A stretch of DNA of 64,000 bases from JAENVU01 sp038250905 (GCA_038250905.1 JBBSBV010000021.1:13324-77323); one strand, 5' to 3'; numbered from the stretch's first letter, positions 10,911-20,150 are shown. Translations and numbers: made by a program. Notes: generated by a model from the letters alone, not told the origin.

Positions 10911-12752
10911 TCAGATGTGGTACGGGACCGATGTGACGACGGTGCCCTTGCGGAACAGCAGCCGTCCCTTGAGGAACAGGGCGCTCTGGTTGTGGAGCAG
11001 CTGGCCCCACCAGGAACTCACGACGAACTCGGGGATCACCACCGTCACGATGTCCTTGTCCCGCTGCGCATCGAGTTCCTCGACGAAGCGGAGCACCGGC
11101 CGGGCCAGCTCCCGGTAGGGCGAGAAGACGATCTCGAGCGGGACCGTGATGTTGTACTGCGCCCACTGACGGGCGATCTTCTCCTGCTCCTCCTCGTCCG
11201 AGACCACGGTCACGGCCAGGAGACGGTTGGGACGCATCGACTGGGCGTAGGCGAGCGCCTCGAGCACCCCGCGGTGAACCGATCCGACGAGGACCACCAC
11301 CGTGTGGTTCATCGGCCGGACCTTGTAGTCGATGTCGGCCGCTAGCCCCTTCTCGATCCCCATGTAGTGGGAGTGGATCGACTTGAACAGCATGATGATG
11401 AACGGGATCACCACGATCGGGACCCAAGCACCCTTGGAAAACTTGGTCGCGGCCACGACGATGAGCACGAGGAGGGTGGTGACGGACCCGATGCCGTTGA
11501 GCCACGCGTTGAACTTCCAGCGCGGCTCGCGTTCCTTCTGGTGGTGGCGAACCATCCCGGCCTGGCTCAGGGTGAACGACGTGAAGACCCCGACGGCATA
11601 GAGCGGGATCAGCGCGTTGGTGAGACCGCCGAACGCAACGATCAGGAGTCCCGCCGCGCCGGCCAGGACGATCACGCCGTTCGAGAACACCAGCCGGTCA
11701 CCGCGGTTCGCGAGCTGGCGGGGCAGATACTTGTCGTGGGCGATGATCGACGAGAGTCGCGGGAAGTCGGCGTACGCCGTGTTCGCCGCGAGGGTCAGGA
11801 TCGCCGCAGTCGCGAACTGCAAGACGACGTAGAGCGGACCGTTCCCGAATACCAGGAGCCCCAACTGTGAGAACACGGTCTGGTCGTGGCTCGGGTACGG
11901 GTGCACGCGGTGGGCCAGCACCGAGACTCCGAAGAACAGCGTGCCCAGAACGATCGCCATCCACGTGAGGGTCGTGGCCGCGTTCTTCGACTCCGGGCGA
12001 CGGAAGGCGGGAACACCGTTCGAGATCGCCTCGACGCCGGTGAGGGCCACCGCACCCGACGAGAACCCCTTGAGGATCAGGAACAGACCGAGCGTGCCGC
12101 CGATCTGACGCGTGCCCTCGAACTGTTGCTTGTCGAACGGAACGTGGCCAATGTTGCCCGCGAAGCTCTGGTACAGCCCGTACACGACGAGCGTCGTGAG
12201 CATGATGATGTAGATGTAGGTGGGAACCGCGAACACGCGACCCGATTCCTTGATGCCGCGCAGGTTCGCCAGGGTGATCACCGCGATGAGGATCAACCCG
12301 ATCTCGACGCGGTAGTCGATGAGGTCTCGGAACGCCGGGATCGAGATCAACGCGGCGACCCCGGCCGAGATCGACACCGCTACCGTCAGGATGTAGTCGA
12401 CGAGCAGCGACGCGCCCGCGATGAGCGATGGCATCTCGCCGAGGTTCTCGCGACTCACCACATACGACCCGCCACCGCTCGGATAGGCGAAGATCGTCTG
12501 GCGATAACTGGTCACCACGATCGCGAGCACGATCGCGACCGCGATCGAGATCGGGATCAGTGTGTTGAGGCCGAGCGCGAGGCTCGATGAGCCCAGCGCG
12601 ACCACGAACAGGATCTCCTCCGTCGCGTACGCGGTCGAGGAGATGGCGTCGGAAGAGAACACCGCCAACGCGATGATCTTGGAGATCCGTTGATGCTCCT
12701 GCTCGGCGGTGGCGAGCGGCCGACCCACCAGGATGCGTTTGACGACGGACAC
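10911..12752 (-). CDS. APC-family permease, KimA-like potassium importer candidate
   Basis: 613 residues from the GTG at 12752, which has AAGGGG a few bases upstream; the open frame runs nine codons further without support. About twelve helices with the APC motif ISSTAYATEEILF at the start, YPSGGGSYVVSRENLGEMPS and an internal GVEAISNGVPAFR. The last 150 residues form a soluble USP-like domain (RPMNHTVVVLVGSVHRGVLE). This layout matches KimA/YdaO, a c-di-AMP-controlled K+/H+ symporter, and M. tuberculosis Rv2690c. It is divergent from a trkA gene, which strengthens a K+ role; an amino-acid substrate cannot be excluded. Confidence 0.8.
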   Translation of the reverse strand: MSVVKRILVGRPLATAEQEHQRISKIIALAVFSSDAISSTAYATEEILFVVALGSSSLALGLNTLIPISIAVAIVLAIVVTSYRQTIFAYPSGGGSYVVSRENLGEMPSLIAGASLLVDYILTVAVSISAGVAALISIPAFRDLIDYRVEIGLILIAVITLANLRGIKESGRVFAVPTYIYIIMLTTLVVYGLYQSFAGNIGHVPFDKQQFEGTRQIGGTLGLFLILKGFSSGAVALTGVEAISNGVPAFRRPESKNAATTLTWMAIVLGTLFFGVSVLAHRVHPYPSHDQTVFSQLGLLVFGNGPLYVVLQFATAAILTLAANTAYADFPRLSSIIAHDKYLPRQLANRGDRLVFSNGVIVLAGAAGLLIVAFGGLTNALIPLYAVGVFTSFTLSQAGMVRHHQKEREPRWKFNAWLNGIGSVTTLLVLIVVAATKFSKGAWVPIVVIPFIIMLFKSIHSHYMGIEKGLAADIDYKVRPMNHTVVVLVGSVHRGVLEALAYAQSMRPNRLLAVTVVSDEEEQEKIARQWAQYNITVPLEIVFSPYRELARPVLRFVEELDAQRDKDIVTVVIPEFVVSSWWGQLLHNQSALFLKGRLLFRKGTVVTSVPYHI

Positions 12753-12831
12753 GGATCCCCTTCGACGTGACAGCTGCAATGCGGGGCCGAGTCTGGCACG
12801 GTCGAGCCCGAGCGGACCGGTTCCGGAGCAC

Positions 12832-12837
12832 TAGGTT
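12832..12837 (+). promoter_or_regulatory. -10 box of a probable leaderless promoter for trkA
   Basis: TAGGTT lies 8 nt before the ATG at 12846, so transcription would begin at or next to the start codon. There is no purine-rich ribosome site. Confidence 0.5.
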
Positions 12838-12845
12838 CCTCCCCC

Positions 12846-13529
12846 ATGCGAGTCGCCATCGCCGGAGCCGGCAACGTCGGACAACATGTCGCCGCGTCAC
12901 TGCACCAGGCGGGACACGACGTCCTCCTCATCGAGCAGAAAGATGCGGTGAAGGCCCGCGCCACCCTCGACCCCGGGATCGAATGGCACATCGGCGATGC
13001 CTGTGAGGTCTCCTCCCTGCGGGAAGCCGGGCTCGAGAAGAGCGAGGTGCTCGTCGCGGCCACCGGCGACGACGAGGACAACCTCGTCGTCTCGCTGCTC
13101 GCCAAGCAGGAGTTCGGCATCCCACGCGTCATCGCTCGTGTGAACCACCCCAAGAACGAGTGGATGTTCACCGAGAACTGGGGCGTCGACCTCTTCGTCT
13201 CCACGCCCACCCTGATCACCGCGATGGTCGAGGAGGCCGTGAGCGTCGGCAAGCTCGTGGAGATCCTCCGCTTCGAGGGAGGCCTCGCCCGGCTCGTCGA
13301 GGTCACCCTCGCCGACGATGCCGCGGTCGTGGGCCGGTCGATCGCCAGCATCGCCCTACCGCGTGAAGCCACCATCGTGGCGGTGCTGCGCGGCGACCAC
13401 TTGGTGGTCCCGCGTGGTGAAACCGTCTTCGAGGCCGGCGACGAAGTCCTCGTGCTCGTGACTCCGGACTCCGAGGATCAGATCCGCGAGATCCTCACCG
13501 GTACCGCGTCGGCGCCCGACGCCGTCTGA
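12846..13529 (+). CDS. TrkA-family K+ uptake regulatory protein (CeoB-like)
   Basis: Cytoplasmic RCK regulator of K+ uptake. 227 residues: Rossmann TrkA-N domain beginning MRVAIAGAGNVGQHVA with the NAD motif GxGxxG, an acidic residue ending strand 2 (LLIEQKDA), then a TrkA-C domain (about 140-215) with LPREATIVAVLRGD. It is divergent from the KimA-like permease and followed, after an opposing OB-fold gene, by a second TrkA gene. The set corresponds to Rv2690c-ceoB-ceoC of M. tuberculosis. A TANNNT box 8 nt upstream suggests a leaderless transcript. Confidence 0.93.
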   Translation: MRVAIAGAGNVGQHVAASLHQAGHDVLLIEQKDAVKARATLDPGIEWHIGDACEVSSLREAGLEKSEVLVAATGDDEDNLVVSLLAKQEFGIPRVIARVNHPKNEWMFTENWGVDLFVSTPTLITAMVEEAVSVGKLVEILRFEGGLARLVEVTLADDAAVVGRSIASIALPREATIVAVLRGDHLVVPRGETVFEAGDEVLVLVTPDSEDQIREILTGTASAPDAV

Positions 13530-13536
13530 CGCCCAG

Positions 13537-13890
13537 CTACGCGAGCAGTTCGTACGACGGGTTGTAGACGACGTGCTCGTTACCCTCGGCCACCGCGACA
13601 CCCTCGAGGATCAGCCGCCGGCCCGGCGTCATGCCGCGCACGCGCCCTCGGCCGAGGAACACCGCCACCGCCGCGCCCCGACCATCCTGGACCGTGACCT
13701 CGATCGCCGGCGCGCCCGCACGTGGGACGATGCGCAGCGAGGTCACCTGGCCGGCGAAGCGCACGGGTGTTCGCAGGGGCAGCTCGTCGAGCGGGGTGGC
13801 GTCGAGGCGGTCGCAGAACGCCACCAGCTTCTGCCGGTCGGAGTCCTCGACCGACTGGCCCATCCGCTTCACGAAGCTGCGCACACCCAT
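13537..13890 (-). CDS. Small OB-fold protein (Rv2694c-like)
   Basis: 117 residues from the ATG at 13890 (MGVRSFVKRMGQSVEDSDRQ), with GGAGAG as ribosome site; the longer open frame to 13968 is not needed. The core VRFAGQVTSLRIVP ... VTVQDGRGAAVAVFLGR ... GRRLILEGVA has the spacing of an OB-fold as seen in RecG-type wedge and tRNA-anticodon domains. The same type of gene lies near the ceoBC pair in mycobacteria and streptomycetes, but the biochemical role is unknown. Here it sits between the two trkA genes on the opposite strand, convergent with the first. Confidence 0.8.
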   Translation of the reverse strand: MGVRSFVKRMGQSVEDSDRQKLVAFCDRLDATPLDELPLRTPVRFAGQVTSLRIVPRAGAPAIEVTVQDGRGAAVAVFLGRGRVRGMTPGRRLILEGVAVAEGNEHVVYNPSYELLA

Positions 13891-13988
13891 GCCATCTCTC
13901 CTCACGACCGCGAGCCGCGACGGTACCGCCGGTAGCATCGGCCCTGCGTCTCCGGAGCAGGAAAACAACCACAGAAGGTGAGTCTCTC

Positions 13989-14648
13989 GTGCACGTAGTC
14001 GTCGTCGGATGTGGCCGGGTCGGAAGTGAGCTGGCCGGCGCCTTGGAACGTCAGAGCCACACCGTCGCCATCATCGACAAGAAGAAGGAGGCCTTCCGTC
14101 GCCTGCCGAAGGGCTTCGCGGGCTACCGCATCGAGGGGTTCGGCTTCGACCGTGACACCCTCGAGGAGGCCGGCGTGCACGATGCCGGCGCGGTCGCGGC
14201 CGTCACGAGCGGCGACAACTCGAACATCATGGCGGCCCGCGTCGCGCGCGAGACCTTCGAGGTCGAGCACGTCGTCGCCCGCATCTACGACCCCCGCCGT
14301 GCGATCATCTACCAACGCCTCGGGATCCCCACGGTCGCGACGGTCGCCTGGACCACCGAACAGGTACTCCGCCGCCTGGTACCCGGCGACGCGGTCGCCG
14401 ACTGGACCGACTCGTCCGGGCGCGTCGGCCTCGTCGAGCGCAACCTGCCCGCCGTCTGGGCGGGCAAGAAGCTCACCGAACTCGAGACCCCCGGTCAGTT
14501 CACGCTGGCGGCGATCACGCGACTCGGCGCCGCGCAGGTCGCCCGCCCGGACCTCATCGGCCAGGACGGCGACATCCTGCACTTCATGGCCGACCTGTCC
14601 GAGCTCGACGCACTCGAGCACCAGCTCAAGCACGGCCCCGTCCACTGA
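13989..14648 (+). CDS. TrkA-family K+ uptake regulatory protein (CeoC-like)
   Basis: 219 residues from the GTG at 13989, preceded by AGAAGGTGAG. It starts VHVVVVGCGRVGSELAGAL, a Rossmann fold with GxGxxG and IIDKKKEAF after strand 2. The TrkA-C half ends AITRLGAAQVARPDLIGQDGD. It is a paralogue of the gene at 12846-13529 and probably forms hetero- or homo-oligomeric gating rings with it. A longer in-frame opening upstream overlaps the OB-fold gene promoter and is not used. Confidence 0.92.
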   Translation: MHVVVVGCGRVGSELAGALERQSHTVAIIDKKKEAFRRLPKGFAGYRIEGFGFDRDTLEEAGVHDAGAVAAVTSGDNSNIMAARVARETFEVEHVVARIYDPRRAIIYQRLGIPTVATVAWTTEQVLRRLVPGDAVADWTDSSGRVGLVERNLPAVWAGKKLTELETPGQFTLAAITRLGAAQVARPDLIGQDGDILHFMADLSELDALEHQLKHGPVH

Positions 14649-14732
14649 CCGGTGCTCCGGGGACGCCCGTGACTTCGGCGCCGGTCGAGATTCCGCGCGT
14701 CGCGGGTTCGGCCGTGCCATCCTGAATCACTC

Positions 14733-15374
14733 ATGTCCCACCGTATGGCTCCTCTCCGACTGGCCGCTCGCGGGCTCGCGCTCGTCTCCATCGGCGCCCT
14801 CGCCGCCTGTTCGAGCGGCAGCAAGGCGACGTCCGGGTCGTCCACCACCCAGCCACGGAAGTCGGCCGCGGTGAACGCGACCGCCGGGCTCGTCGGCGTC
14901 GTCAGCGCCGGCCAGCCGGCCCAACTCTCCGACGCGGACAAGACCGCCGTCCTGCACGCGGTCGACGGGTATGTCCGGGCCGCCACCCTGGAGCCGCTGA
15001 AGGGCAAGGCATCGAACCTCGACTCGCTGTTCGCGACCGGCGCGGCGCCCTCGGCGACGGCACCGGAACGCGACGCCTTGAGCGACGACGGCCTGCCCCC
15101 GATGACGGGCGGCGCCAAGGCCACCTTGGTCCCCGTCTCCATGTCGGGCCTGGCCGATGTGTCGGGCGCGATCGACCTCGTCGGTACCACCATCGACCTC
15201 ACCGTCACCGGCACCGCCGGCAAGGGCGCCATCACGATCCACCGGTCGGGCGAGTTGATGTTCGAGCGGGACGGCAGCAACTGGAAGATCCTGAGCTTCA
15301 AGCTCGCGGTCACCCGCGACGGCGCCGGGCTCGGGACCGCATCGTCGACGACCACTGGGAGCTCCACCCCATGA
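14733..15374 (+). CDS. Lipoprotein of unknown function coupled to an LCP protein
   Basis: 213 residues with a lipoprotein signal peptide ending LAAC at about residue 27, then a Ser/Thr-rich linker. The mature part has a helical segment (DKTAVLHAVDGYVRAATLEP) and a beta-rich domain (TIDLTVTGTAGKGAITI ... GSNWKILSFKLAVT), reminiscent of small SnoaL/NTF2-like secreted domains. No specific family is recognised. Its TGA overlaps the next ATG (ATGA), so it is co-translated with the LCP ligase and likely acts in the cell envelope. Confidence 0.8.
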   Translation: MSHRMAPLRLAARGLALVSIGALAACSSGSKATSGSSTTQPRKSAAVNATAGLVGVVSAGQPAQLSDADKTAVLHAVDGYVRAATLEPLKGKASNLDSLFATGAAPSATAPERDALSDDGLPPMTGGAKATLVPVSMSGLADVSGAIDLVGTTIDLTVTGTAGKGAITIHRSGELMFERDGSNWKILSFKLAVTRDGAGLGTASSTTTGSSTP

Positions 15375-16288
15375 TCCGCCGCCACCCGATCCGCGCCGCC
15401 GTCATCGGCATCCCTCTGGTGATGGTCCTGAGCTTCGGGACCCTGATCGCACTCTGGCTGGCCGGGGTATCGGTCCCCGGTGCCTCGGCGGCGCGGTGGT
15501 TCACGCTCACCAAGACCGCGAACGCCGACTACACGCCGAGCCCGACCGGGCCGGTGTTCCTGCTCGCCATCGGGAACGACGGTCGCACCGGCGACACCGT
15601 CACCCGGGGCGACGCGATCCACCTCATCGGCGTGAACCCGCAGCTCCATCAGGCGACGATCCTCGACATCCCGCGCGACACCGGCATGAACATCCCCGGC
15701 CACGGCCTCGACAAGGTCAACGCCTCGCACACTTTCGGCGGACCGCGCCTCGAGGCCGACACGATCGGGGCGGTCGTCGGCGTGAAGATCCCCTACGTCA
15801 TCGACAGCGACTTCGACGGCTTCATCGGCATGGTCGACGACCTCGGTGGCCTGAACGTCAACGTCCCCACGCGGATGCAGGACTCGTTCTCCGGGGCCGA
15901 CTTCCAGCCCGGACCGCAAAAGCTCGACGGTCACCAGGCGTTGGCCTACGCCCGCAACCGCCACCAGTTCCCGACCGGTGACCTCGCCCGATCCGAGAAC
16001 CAGGGCTACCTGATCCTCCAGGCGCTCGCGCAGTTCCGGGCCGAGAACACCGGTCCGATCAAGACCCTGAGCCTGCTCGCCGACCTCGGTCGCCACACCA
16101 AGATCGACGGCATCGGCCTCAAGGACCTCTACGCACTCGCACGCCTCGGACTCTCGGTCGATCCGGCCGCGGTCAAGAACGTCGTGGTCCCGGTCGCGAG
16201 TGGGACCGGCACCCGGTTGCAGCTCACCCCGGCCGCGACCGGACTGTTCCAGGACTTCGCCGACGACGGCGTGCTGCAGAGTCACTGA
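15371..16288 (+). CDS. LytR-CpsA-Psr (LCP) family cell wall ligase
   Basis: 305 residues: an N-terminal transmembrane helix (about 10-35) and an extracytoplasmic LCP domain. Family features are LLAIGNDGRTGDTVTRGDAI, DIPRDTGMNIPGHGLDKVN, the Asp/Arg cluster and AYARNRHQFPTGDLARSENQ near residue 200. LCP enzymes attach polyprenyl-linked polymers to peptidoglycan or, in mycobacteria, join arabinogalactan to it. It overlaps the upstream lipoprotein gene by 4 bp. The polymer substrate cannot be read from the sequence. Confidence 0.92.
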   Translation: MIRRHPIRAAVIGIPLVMVLSFGTLIALWLAGVSVPGASAARWFTLTKTANADYTPSPTGPVFLLAIGNDGRTGDTVTRGDAIHLIGVNPQLHQATILDIPRDTGMNIPGHGLDKVNASHTFGGPRLEADTIGAVVGVKIPYVIDSDFDGFIGMVDDLGGLNVNVPTRMQDSFSGADFQPGPQKLDGHQALAYARNRHQFPTGDLARSENQGYLILQALAQFRAENTGPIKTLSLLADLGRHTKIDGIGLKDLYALARLGLSVDPAAVKNVVVPVASGTGTRLQLTPAATGLFQDFADDGVLQSH

Positions 16289-16349
16289 CCGTCGCTGCGC
16301 CGCGTCGCCCGTCATCGCGGTGGTCACGCCCCCGTGTCATGCTCCGACG

Positions 16350-18623
16350 GTGGACGCAGTCGACACGCTCGACGCCATCGCGGCGGACCCCGAGCTCTAC
16401 GAGCGCATGGTGTACCGCACGAACCTCGCGGCCCGTCCGGCCCGCACCGCCCCACTGGTCACCGAGCTTCATCCCGAGCTGATCGCCCGGCTCGCGAGCC
16501 AGGGCATCGCCGACCTGTACACGCACCAGGCGAGCGCGATCGACCTGCTGCACGCGGGGACCGACGTCGTCGTCGCGACGGGCACCGCGTCGGGCAAGTC
16601 GCTCTGCTACCAACTCCCGATCGTCGACGCCGCGATACGCAACGCCGCGGACACCGCACTGCTCATCTTCCCCACCAAGGCGCTGGCCCAGGACCAGCTC
16701 CGATCCCTGCGGAGTTGGCTCGTCCCCGGACTCCGGGCGGTCACCTACGACGGCGACACGCCCCCCGACGACCGCACCTGGGCCCGCAAGAACGCAACCG
16801 TGCTGCTCTCCAATCCGGAGATGATCCACCAGGGGATGCTCCCCTACCACCAGCGGTGGTCGACGTTCCTCATGCGTCTGAAGCTCGTGGTGATCGACGA
16901 GCTGCACGCCACCCGCGGCATTTTCGGGAGTCACGTCGCCAACGTCCTGCGCCGACTGCTTCGGGTGTGCGAGCACTACGGATCGACACCTACGTTCTGC
17001 TTCGCCAGTGCCACCATCGGCAACCCGGCCGAACTCGCGACGACGATGCTCGGGCGGCCCGTCACCCTCGTCGACGACGACGGCTCACCGCAGGCCGAGC
17101 GGGGATTCGCGTTCTGGCAGCGTCCGCTGCTGGACGCGGTCAGCGGGGCGCGCGCCTCGGCCAACGTCGAGACAGCCGATCTGCTCAGCCGGTTCGTCGC
17201 CGCCGGCCACCCGACCCTGGCGTTCACACGCAGCCGGCGGGGCGCGGAACTGGTCGCCACCCATGCTCGGCGGCTGTGTGCGACCCGCGCACCCGGCGCG
17301 GTCGATCGCATCGCCGCCTATCGGGCCGGCTATCTCGCCGACGAGCGTCGAGCGTTGGAACAACGGCTCACGAGCGGTGAACTCCTCGGCGTCGCGGCCA
17401 CCAATGCGCTCGAGTTGGGCATCGACGTCGGTGGCCTCGACGCCGTCGTCCTCAACGGGTTTCCCGGGACTCTCGCATCACTCCGACAACAGGCCGGCCG
17501 CGCCGGGCGCTCCGGACAGCGCGCGGCCGCGGTGCTCGTCGCGGGTGACGACCAACTCGACCAGTGGTACGCATCCCATCCGGACGAACTCTTCACGCGC
17601 GCACCGGAAGCCGCGGTGGTGAACCCCGAGAACCCGTTCGTGCTGCGCCCGCATGTCGCCTGCGCGGCGCACGAGCTCCCACTCACCACCGACGACACGC
17701 GGTGGTTCGGCGACGGCCTCGACGACGCCGTTCGCCACCTCGTCCAGGACGACCTGCTGAAGCCGCGCGCCGGCAAGATGTACTGGGCCGGTCGCCGGCC
17801 ACCGGCACCTGAGGTCGGGCTACGCAGTGGATCGAACGCCGAGTTCACGCTGGTGAGTACCGAAGCCGACCGACCGGTGATCGGTACCGTCGACGGGGCG
17901 CGTATCTACTCGGTGGCGCATCCCGGCGCGATCTATCTGCACCAAGGTCGGCAGTGGCGGGTGGAACGCCTCGACGTCGACGGCCGCGAGGCCCACCTCG
18001 CTCCGGCCGAAGACGTCGACGAATACACCCAGGCGCGCGAGAAGACCGACATCGCCGTCCTCGCGGCCGAGGCCCAACGCCCCTGCGGCGCGGGCACGGC
18101 ATTCGTCGGAACCGTCGAGGTCACCAACCAGGTGGTCGGGTACCAGCGCAAGCGCGCCTCGACCAACGAGTCGATCGAGACCGTTCCGCTCGACGTCCCA
18201 CCCCGATCGCTCTCCACGCAGGCGGTCTGGTACACGCTCGCGCCCGAGGTGCTGGTCGCCGCGGGTATCGCCCCGCCCCAGGTCCTCGGCGCGGTGCACG
18301 CGGCCGAGCACGCGCTGATCGGCATGCTGCCGCTCTTCGCCATCTGCGACCGGTGGGACGTGGGCGGCGTCTCGATGGCGATCCATCCGGCCACCCACCA
18401 ACCGTCGATCTTCATCTACGACGGGTACCCCGGCGGCGCGGGTATCGCCCACCTCGCGTACTCGGACGTCGACGAACACGTCCGGGCCACCAGCGAACTC
18501 GTCGACGCTTGCCCGTGCGAGGCCGGCTGCCCGTCGTGTGTCCAGTCGCCCAAGTGCGGCAACTGGAACGAGTACCTCGACAAGGCCGCCGCGCAACGGC
18601 TGCTCCACACCCTCCGAGGGTGA
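16350..18623 (+). CDS. DEAD/DEAH-type DNA helicase with DUF1998 Cys cluster (MrfA/Hrq1 family)
   Basis: 757 residues from the GTG at 16350 (VDAVDTLDAIAADPELYERM). Motif I is GTASGKS, motif II DELH, motif III SAT, and motif VI QQAGRAGRSGQ. The C-terminal DUF1998 region ends with four clustered cysteines (CPCEAGCPSCVQSPKC), the metal-binding set required in MrfA/Hrq1. These enzymes are 3'-5' helicases for repair of mitomycin and crosslink damage. M. tuberculosis Rv3649 is the same type and also neighbours the tad-like genes, in the same relative orientation. It is convergent with the pentapeptide lipoprotein, 8 nt apart. Confidence 0.92.
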   Translation: MDAVDTLDAIAADPELYERMVYRTNLAARPARTAPLVTELHPELIARLASQGIADLYTHQASAIDLLHAGTDVVVATGTASGKSLCYQLPIVDAAIRNAADTALLIFPTKALAQDQLRSLRSWLVPGLRAVTYDGDTPPDDRTWARKNATVLLSNPEMIHQGMLPYHQRWSTFLMRLKLVVIDELHATRGIFGSHVANVLRRLLRVCEHYGSTPTFCFASATIGNPAELATTMLGRPVTLVDDDGSPQAERGFAFWQRPLLDAVSGARASANVETADLLSRFVAAGHPTLAFTRSRRGAELVATHARRLCATRAPGAVDRIAAYRAGYLADERRALEQRLTSGELLGVAATNALELGIDVGGLDAVVLNGFPGTLASLRQQAGRAGRSGQRAAAVLVAGDDQLDQWYASHPDELFTRAPEAAVVNPENPFVLRPHVACAAHELPLTTDDTRWFGDGLDDAVRHLVQDDLLKPRAGKMYWAGRRPPAPEVGLRSGSNAEFTLVSTEADRPVIGTVDGARIYSVAHPGAIYLHQGRQWRVERLDVDGREAHLAPAEDVDEYTQAREKTDIAVLAAEAQRPCGAGTAFVGTVEVTNQVVGYQRKRASTNESIETVPLDVPPRSLSTQAVWYTLAPEVLVAAGIAPPQVLGAVHAAEHALIGMLPLFAICDRWDVGGVSMAIHPATHQPSIFIYDGYPGGAGIAHLAYSDVDEHVRATSELVDACPCEAGCPSCVQSPKCGNWNEYLDKAAAQRLLHTLRG

Positions 18624-18631
18624 CGCCTCGG

Positions 18632-19363
18632 CTACCGGCCGACGTTGACGGAGAACGACTTGGTCGCGAGTGGGAGCACCGTCCCGAAGGCCTGGATCGT
18701 GAACCGGTGTCGCTGACCGTCGCAGGGGACGGGAACCCGCTTCACCCCGTGCGTCCCGGCCGCGGTCGTGGCCCGAACGTCGTCGACGAGGAACGACACC
18801 GTATTCGCGTTCCGCACCTTCCAGGCGACCTCGATCCCCTGCCCGACCGCATCGTTCAGACACGTCCCCGGTGGACTCGGAGCGAACGTGGTCACCGACG
18901 GCGGCGTGGTCTGTCCGTTCCCGCCGGCCACCTCGAGGTCCTTGCAATCCGAGACCGTGCCGTCCGGGAAGAACGTCTCGCAGTACCCGACGTTCGATCG
19001 GTTGGCACCGGTCCAGTCGGCATCCTCGAGGTGAGCCCGGAAGAGCGTCGCACCGGACAGGTCCGCACCGCGCAGATCGGCACCGGTGAGGTCGACTGCG
19101 CTCAGGTTCGTCCCGACCAACTTCGCGTCACGCAGGATCGCGTTACTGAGATCGGTGCCCGTCATGTCGGAGCCGGAGAAGTCGGCCCCGGTGAGATCGG
19201 TGGCTTGCAGGCTGAGCGCCGCCAGGTTCTGATGGGTGCACACCGCATGAGCCGCGAACGTGCAGTCGCCGAAGCGGGTGGCGAGTGACGTGTCGTTGCT
19301 CTGGCACCCGACGGCGACCAGGACCGCGGCCCCGGCCAGCAAGCTCACAACGGCCCGGCGCAT
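18632..19363 (-). CDS. Pentapeptide-repeat lipoprotein
   Basis: 243 residues with a signal peptide and lipobox VAVGC at about residue 20. Residues about 50-125 are pentapeptide repeats of the A(D/N)LxX type (ATDLTGADFSGSDMTGTDLS ... ADLRGADLSGATL), which fold as a right-handed quadrilateral helix. A Cys-containing beta domain follows (about 165-243, AWKVRNANTVSFLVDDV), resembling an Ig-like fold. The substrate or partner is unknown. TACCGT 6 nt before the ATG suggests a leaderless message. The helicase gene ends 8 nt away on the other strand. Confidence 0.85.
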   Translation of the reverse strand: MRRAVVSLLAGAAVLVAVGCQSNDTSLATRFGDCTFAAHAVCTHQNLAALSLQATDLTGADFSGSDMTGTDLSNAILRDAKLVGTNLSAVDLTGADLRGADLSGATLFRAHLEDADWTGANRSNVGYCETFFPDGTVSDCKDLEVAGGNGQTTPPSVTTFAPSPPGTCLNDAVGQGIEVAWKVRNANTVSFLVDDVRATTAAGTHGVKRVPVPCDGQRHRFTIQAFGTVLPLATKSFSVNVGR

Positions 19364-19369
19364 CGATCG

Positions 19370-19375
19370 ACGGTA
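19370..19375 (-). promoter_or_regulatory. -10 box of a leaderless promoter (pentapeptide lipoprotein)
   Basis: TACCGT (19375-19370) is followed by exactly 6 nt and the ATG at 19363. Confidence 0.5.
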
Positions 19376-19405
19376 GCAACTTCCGGACCACGCGCCCGCG
19401 CAGCC

Positions 19406-19762
19406 TCAGCCACACCGACGTGGCAGGTACTGACACTCCCGCCGCACCTCGGCCCGAGCCCGGGCCGTCGCACCGTCGAGTTCCACGACGACCTCGGCGT
19501 GGTCGGCCGCACAATCACAGTGCCGAAGCGTCGCTCCGTTGTCCGCAGCCGTCGTCATCGCGTCGGTCGCAGCCGCGGCTGATCCCTCGCTCCGGGCCAG
19601 CGCGGCGGCCGCCGCGAGGGCAGCCGCGTCAGCGGCGGTATCGGCGCGGGCCGCGGCACCGGCCGCATGGCCGGCGCGGGCCGCGCCGATCGCCACCAGT
19701 CCCGCGAGCACCACGACCGCGACGGTCAGCACCGTGACCGATCCCCGCTCCGCGCGATTCAT
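19406..19762 (-). CDS. TadE/TadG-like secreted protein, last gene of the tad operon (Rv3654c-like)
   Basis: 118 residues: a short positively charged start (MNRAERGSVTVLTVAVVVL), one helix, then an Ala-rich stretch (ADTAADAAALAAAAALA) of the kind seen in TadG/Flp-type minor pilins. A Cys-containing end (HCDCAADHAEVVVEL ... RRECQYLPRRCG) follows. GSVTV resembles a prepilin cleavage site. It overlaps the TadE gene by 4 bp. Probably a minor pilin or pilus-anchoring protein; the exact role is unknown. Confidence 0.8.
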   Translation of the reverse strand: MNRAERGSVTVLTVAVVVLAGLVAIGAARAGHAAGAAARADTAADAAALAAAAALARSEGSAAAATDAMTTAADNGATLRHCDCAADHAEVVVELDGATARARAEVRRECQYLPRRCG

Positions 19763-20148
19763 CGTTCGGTCCGGATCACGGCCGTGGCGTGGAGTTCGGG
19801 ATCCGGGAACAGCAGGCCGACCATCGGGAGGTCGGTGTGCGAGACGTACCGGACCTCGACCCGGATCGGGCCGCCGACCTCCGGCCGCGGCCCCACCGAT
19901 ACGGTGGCCCGTGTGAGCACCCGTCGCGCGGCGCGGGTCGCCGACCCGGGATCGCGATCGACGCTCACCGCGCGGGCCGCCTCGCGAGCGGCGTGGACGA
20001 CCCCCACGTAGTCGCGGACGATCAACGCGGTCTGAAGGACCGCGAGGAGCATCATGACGACGAGCGGGAGGATGAGCGCGAACTCGACCGTTGCCTGCCC
20101 CCGCTCATGGGGGCAGGCAACGGTTGGAACCAACCGGGACGATCGCAT
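19759..20148 (-). CDS. TadE-like pseudopilin
   Basis: 129 residues with the TadE signature GQATVEFALILPLVVMMLLA at residues 17-36: a type IV-like cleavage site with Glu at position +5 and a hydrophobic helix. The rest (VVHAAREAARAVSVDRDP) is the typical TadE helical neck with a small beta domain. It lies 2 nt from the pilin gene and overlaps the next gene. It corresponds in order to Rv3655c. Confidence 0.88.
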   Translation of the reverse strand: MRSSRLVPTVACPHERGQATVEFALILPLVVMMLLAVLQTALIVRDYVGVVHAAREAARAVSVDRDPGSATRAARRVLTRATVSVGPRPEVGGPIRVEVRYVSHTDLPMVGLLFPDPELHATAVIRTER

Positions 20149-20150
20149 GA

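Noticed and set aside
12753..12845. c-di-AMP (ydaO) riboswitch before the KimA-like permease
   Set aside because: Only 93 bp lie between the divergent genes and a ribosome site sits directly at the GTG; no riboswitch-like sequence is seen.
14495..16327. 610-codon minus-strand open frame
   Set aside because: Antisense to the lipoprotein and LCP genes, which have clear signal peptide and LCP motifs.
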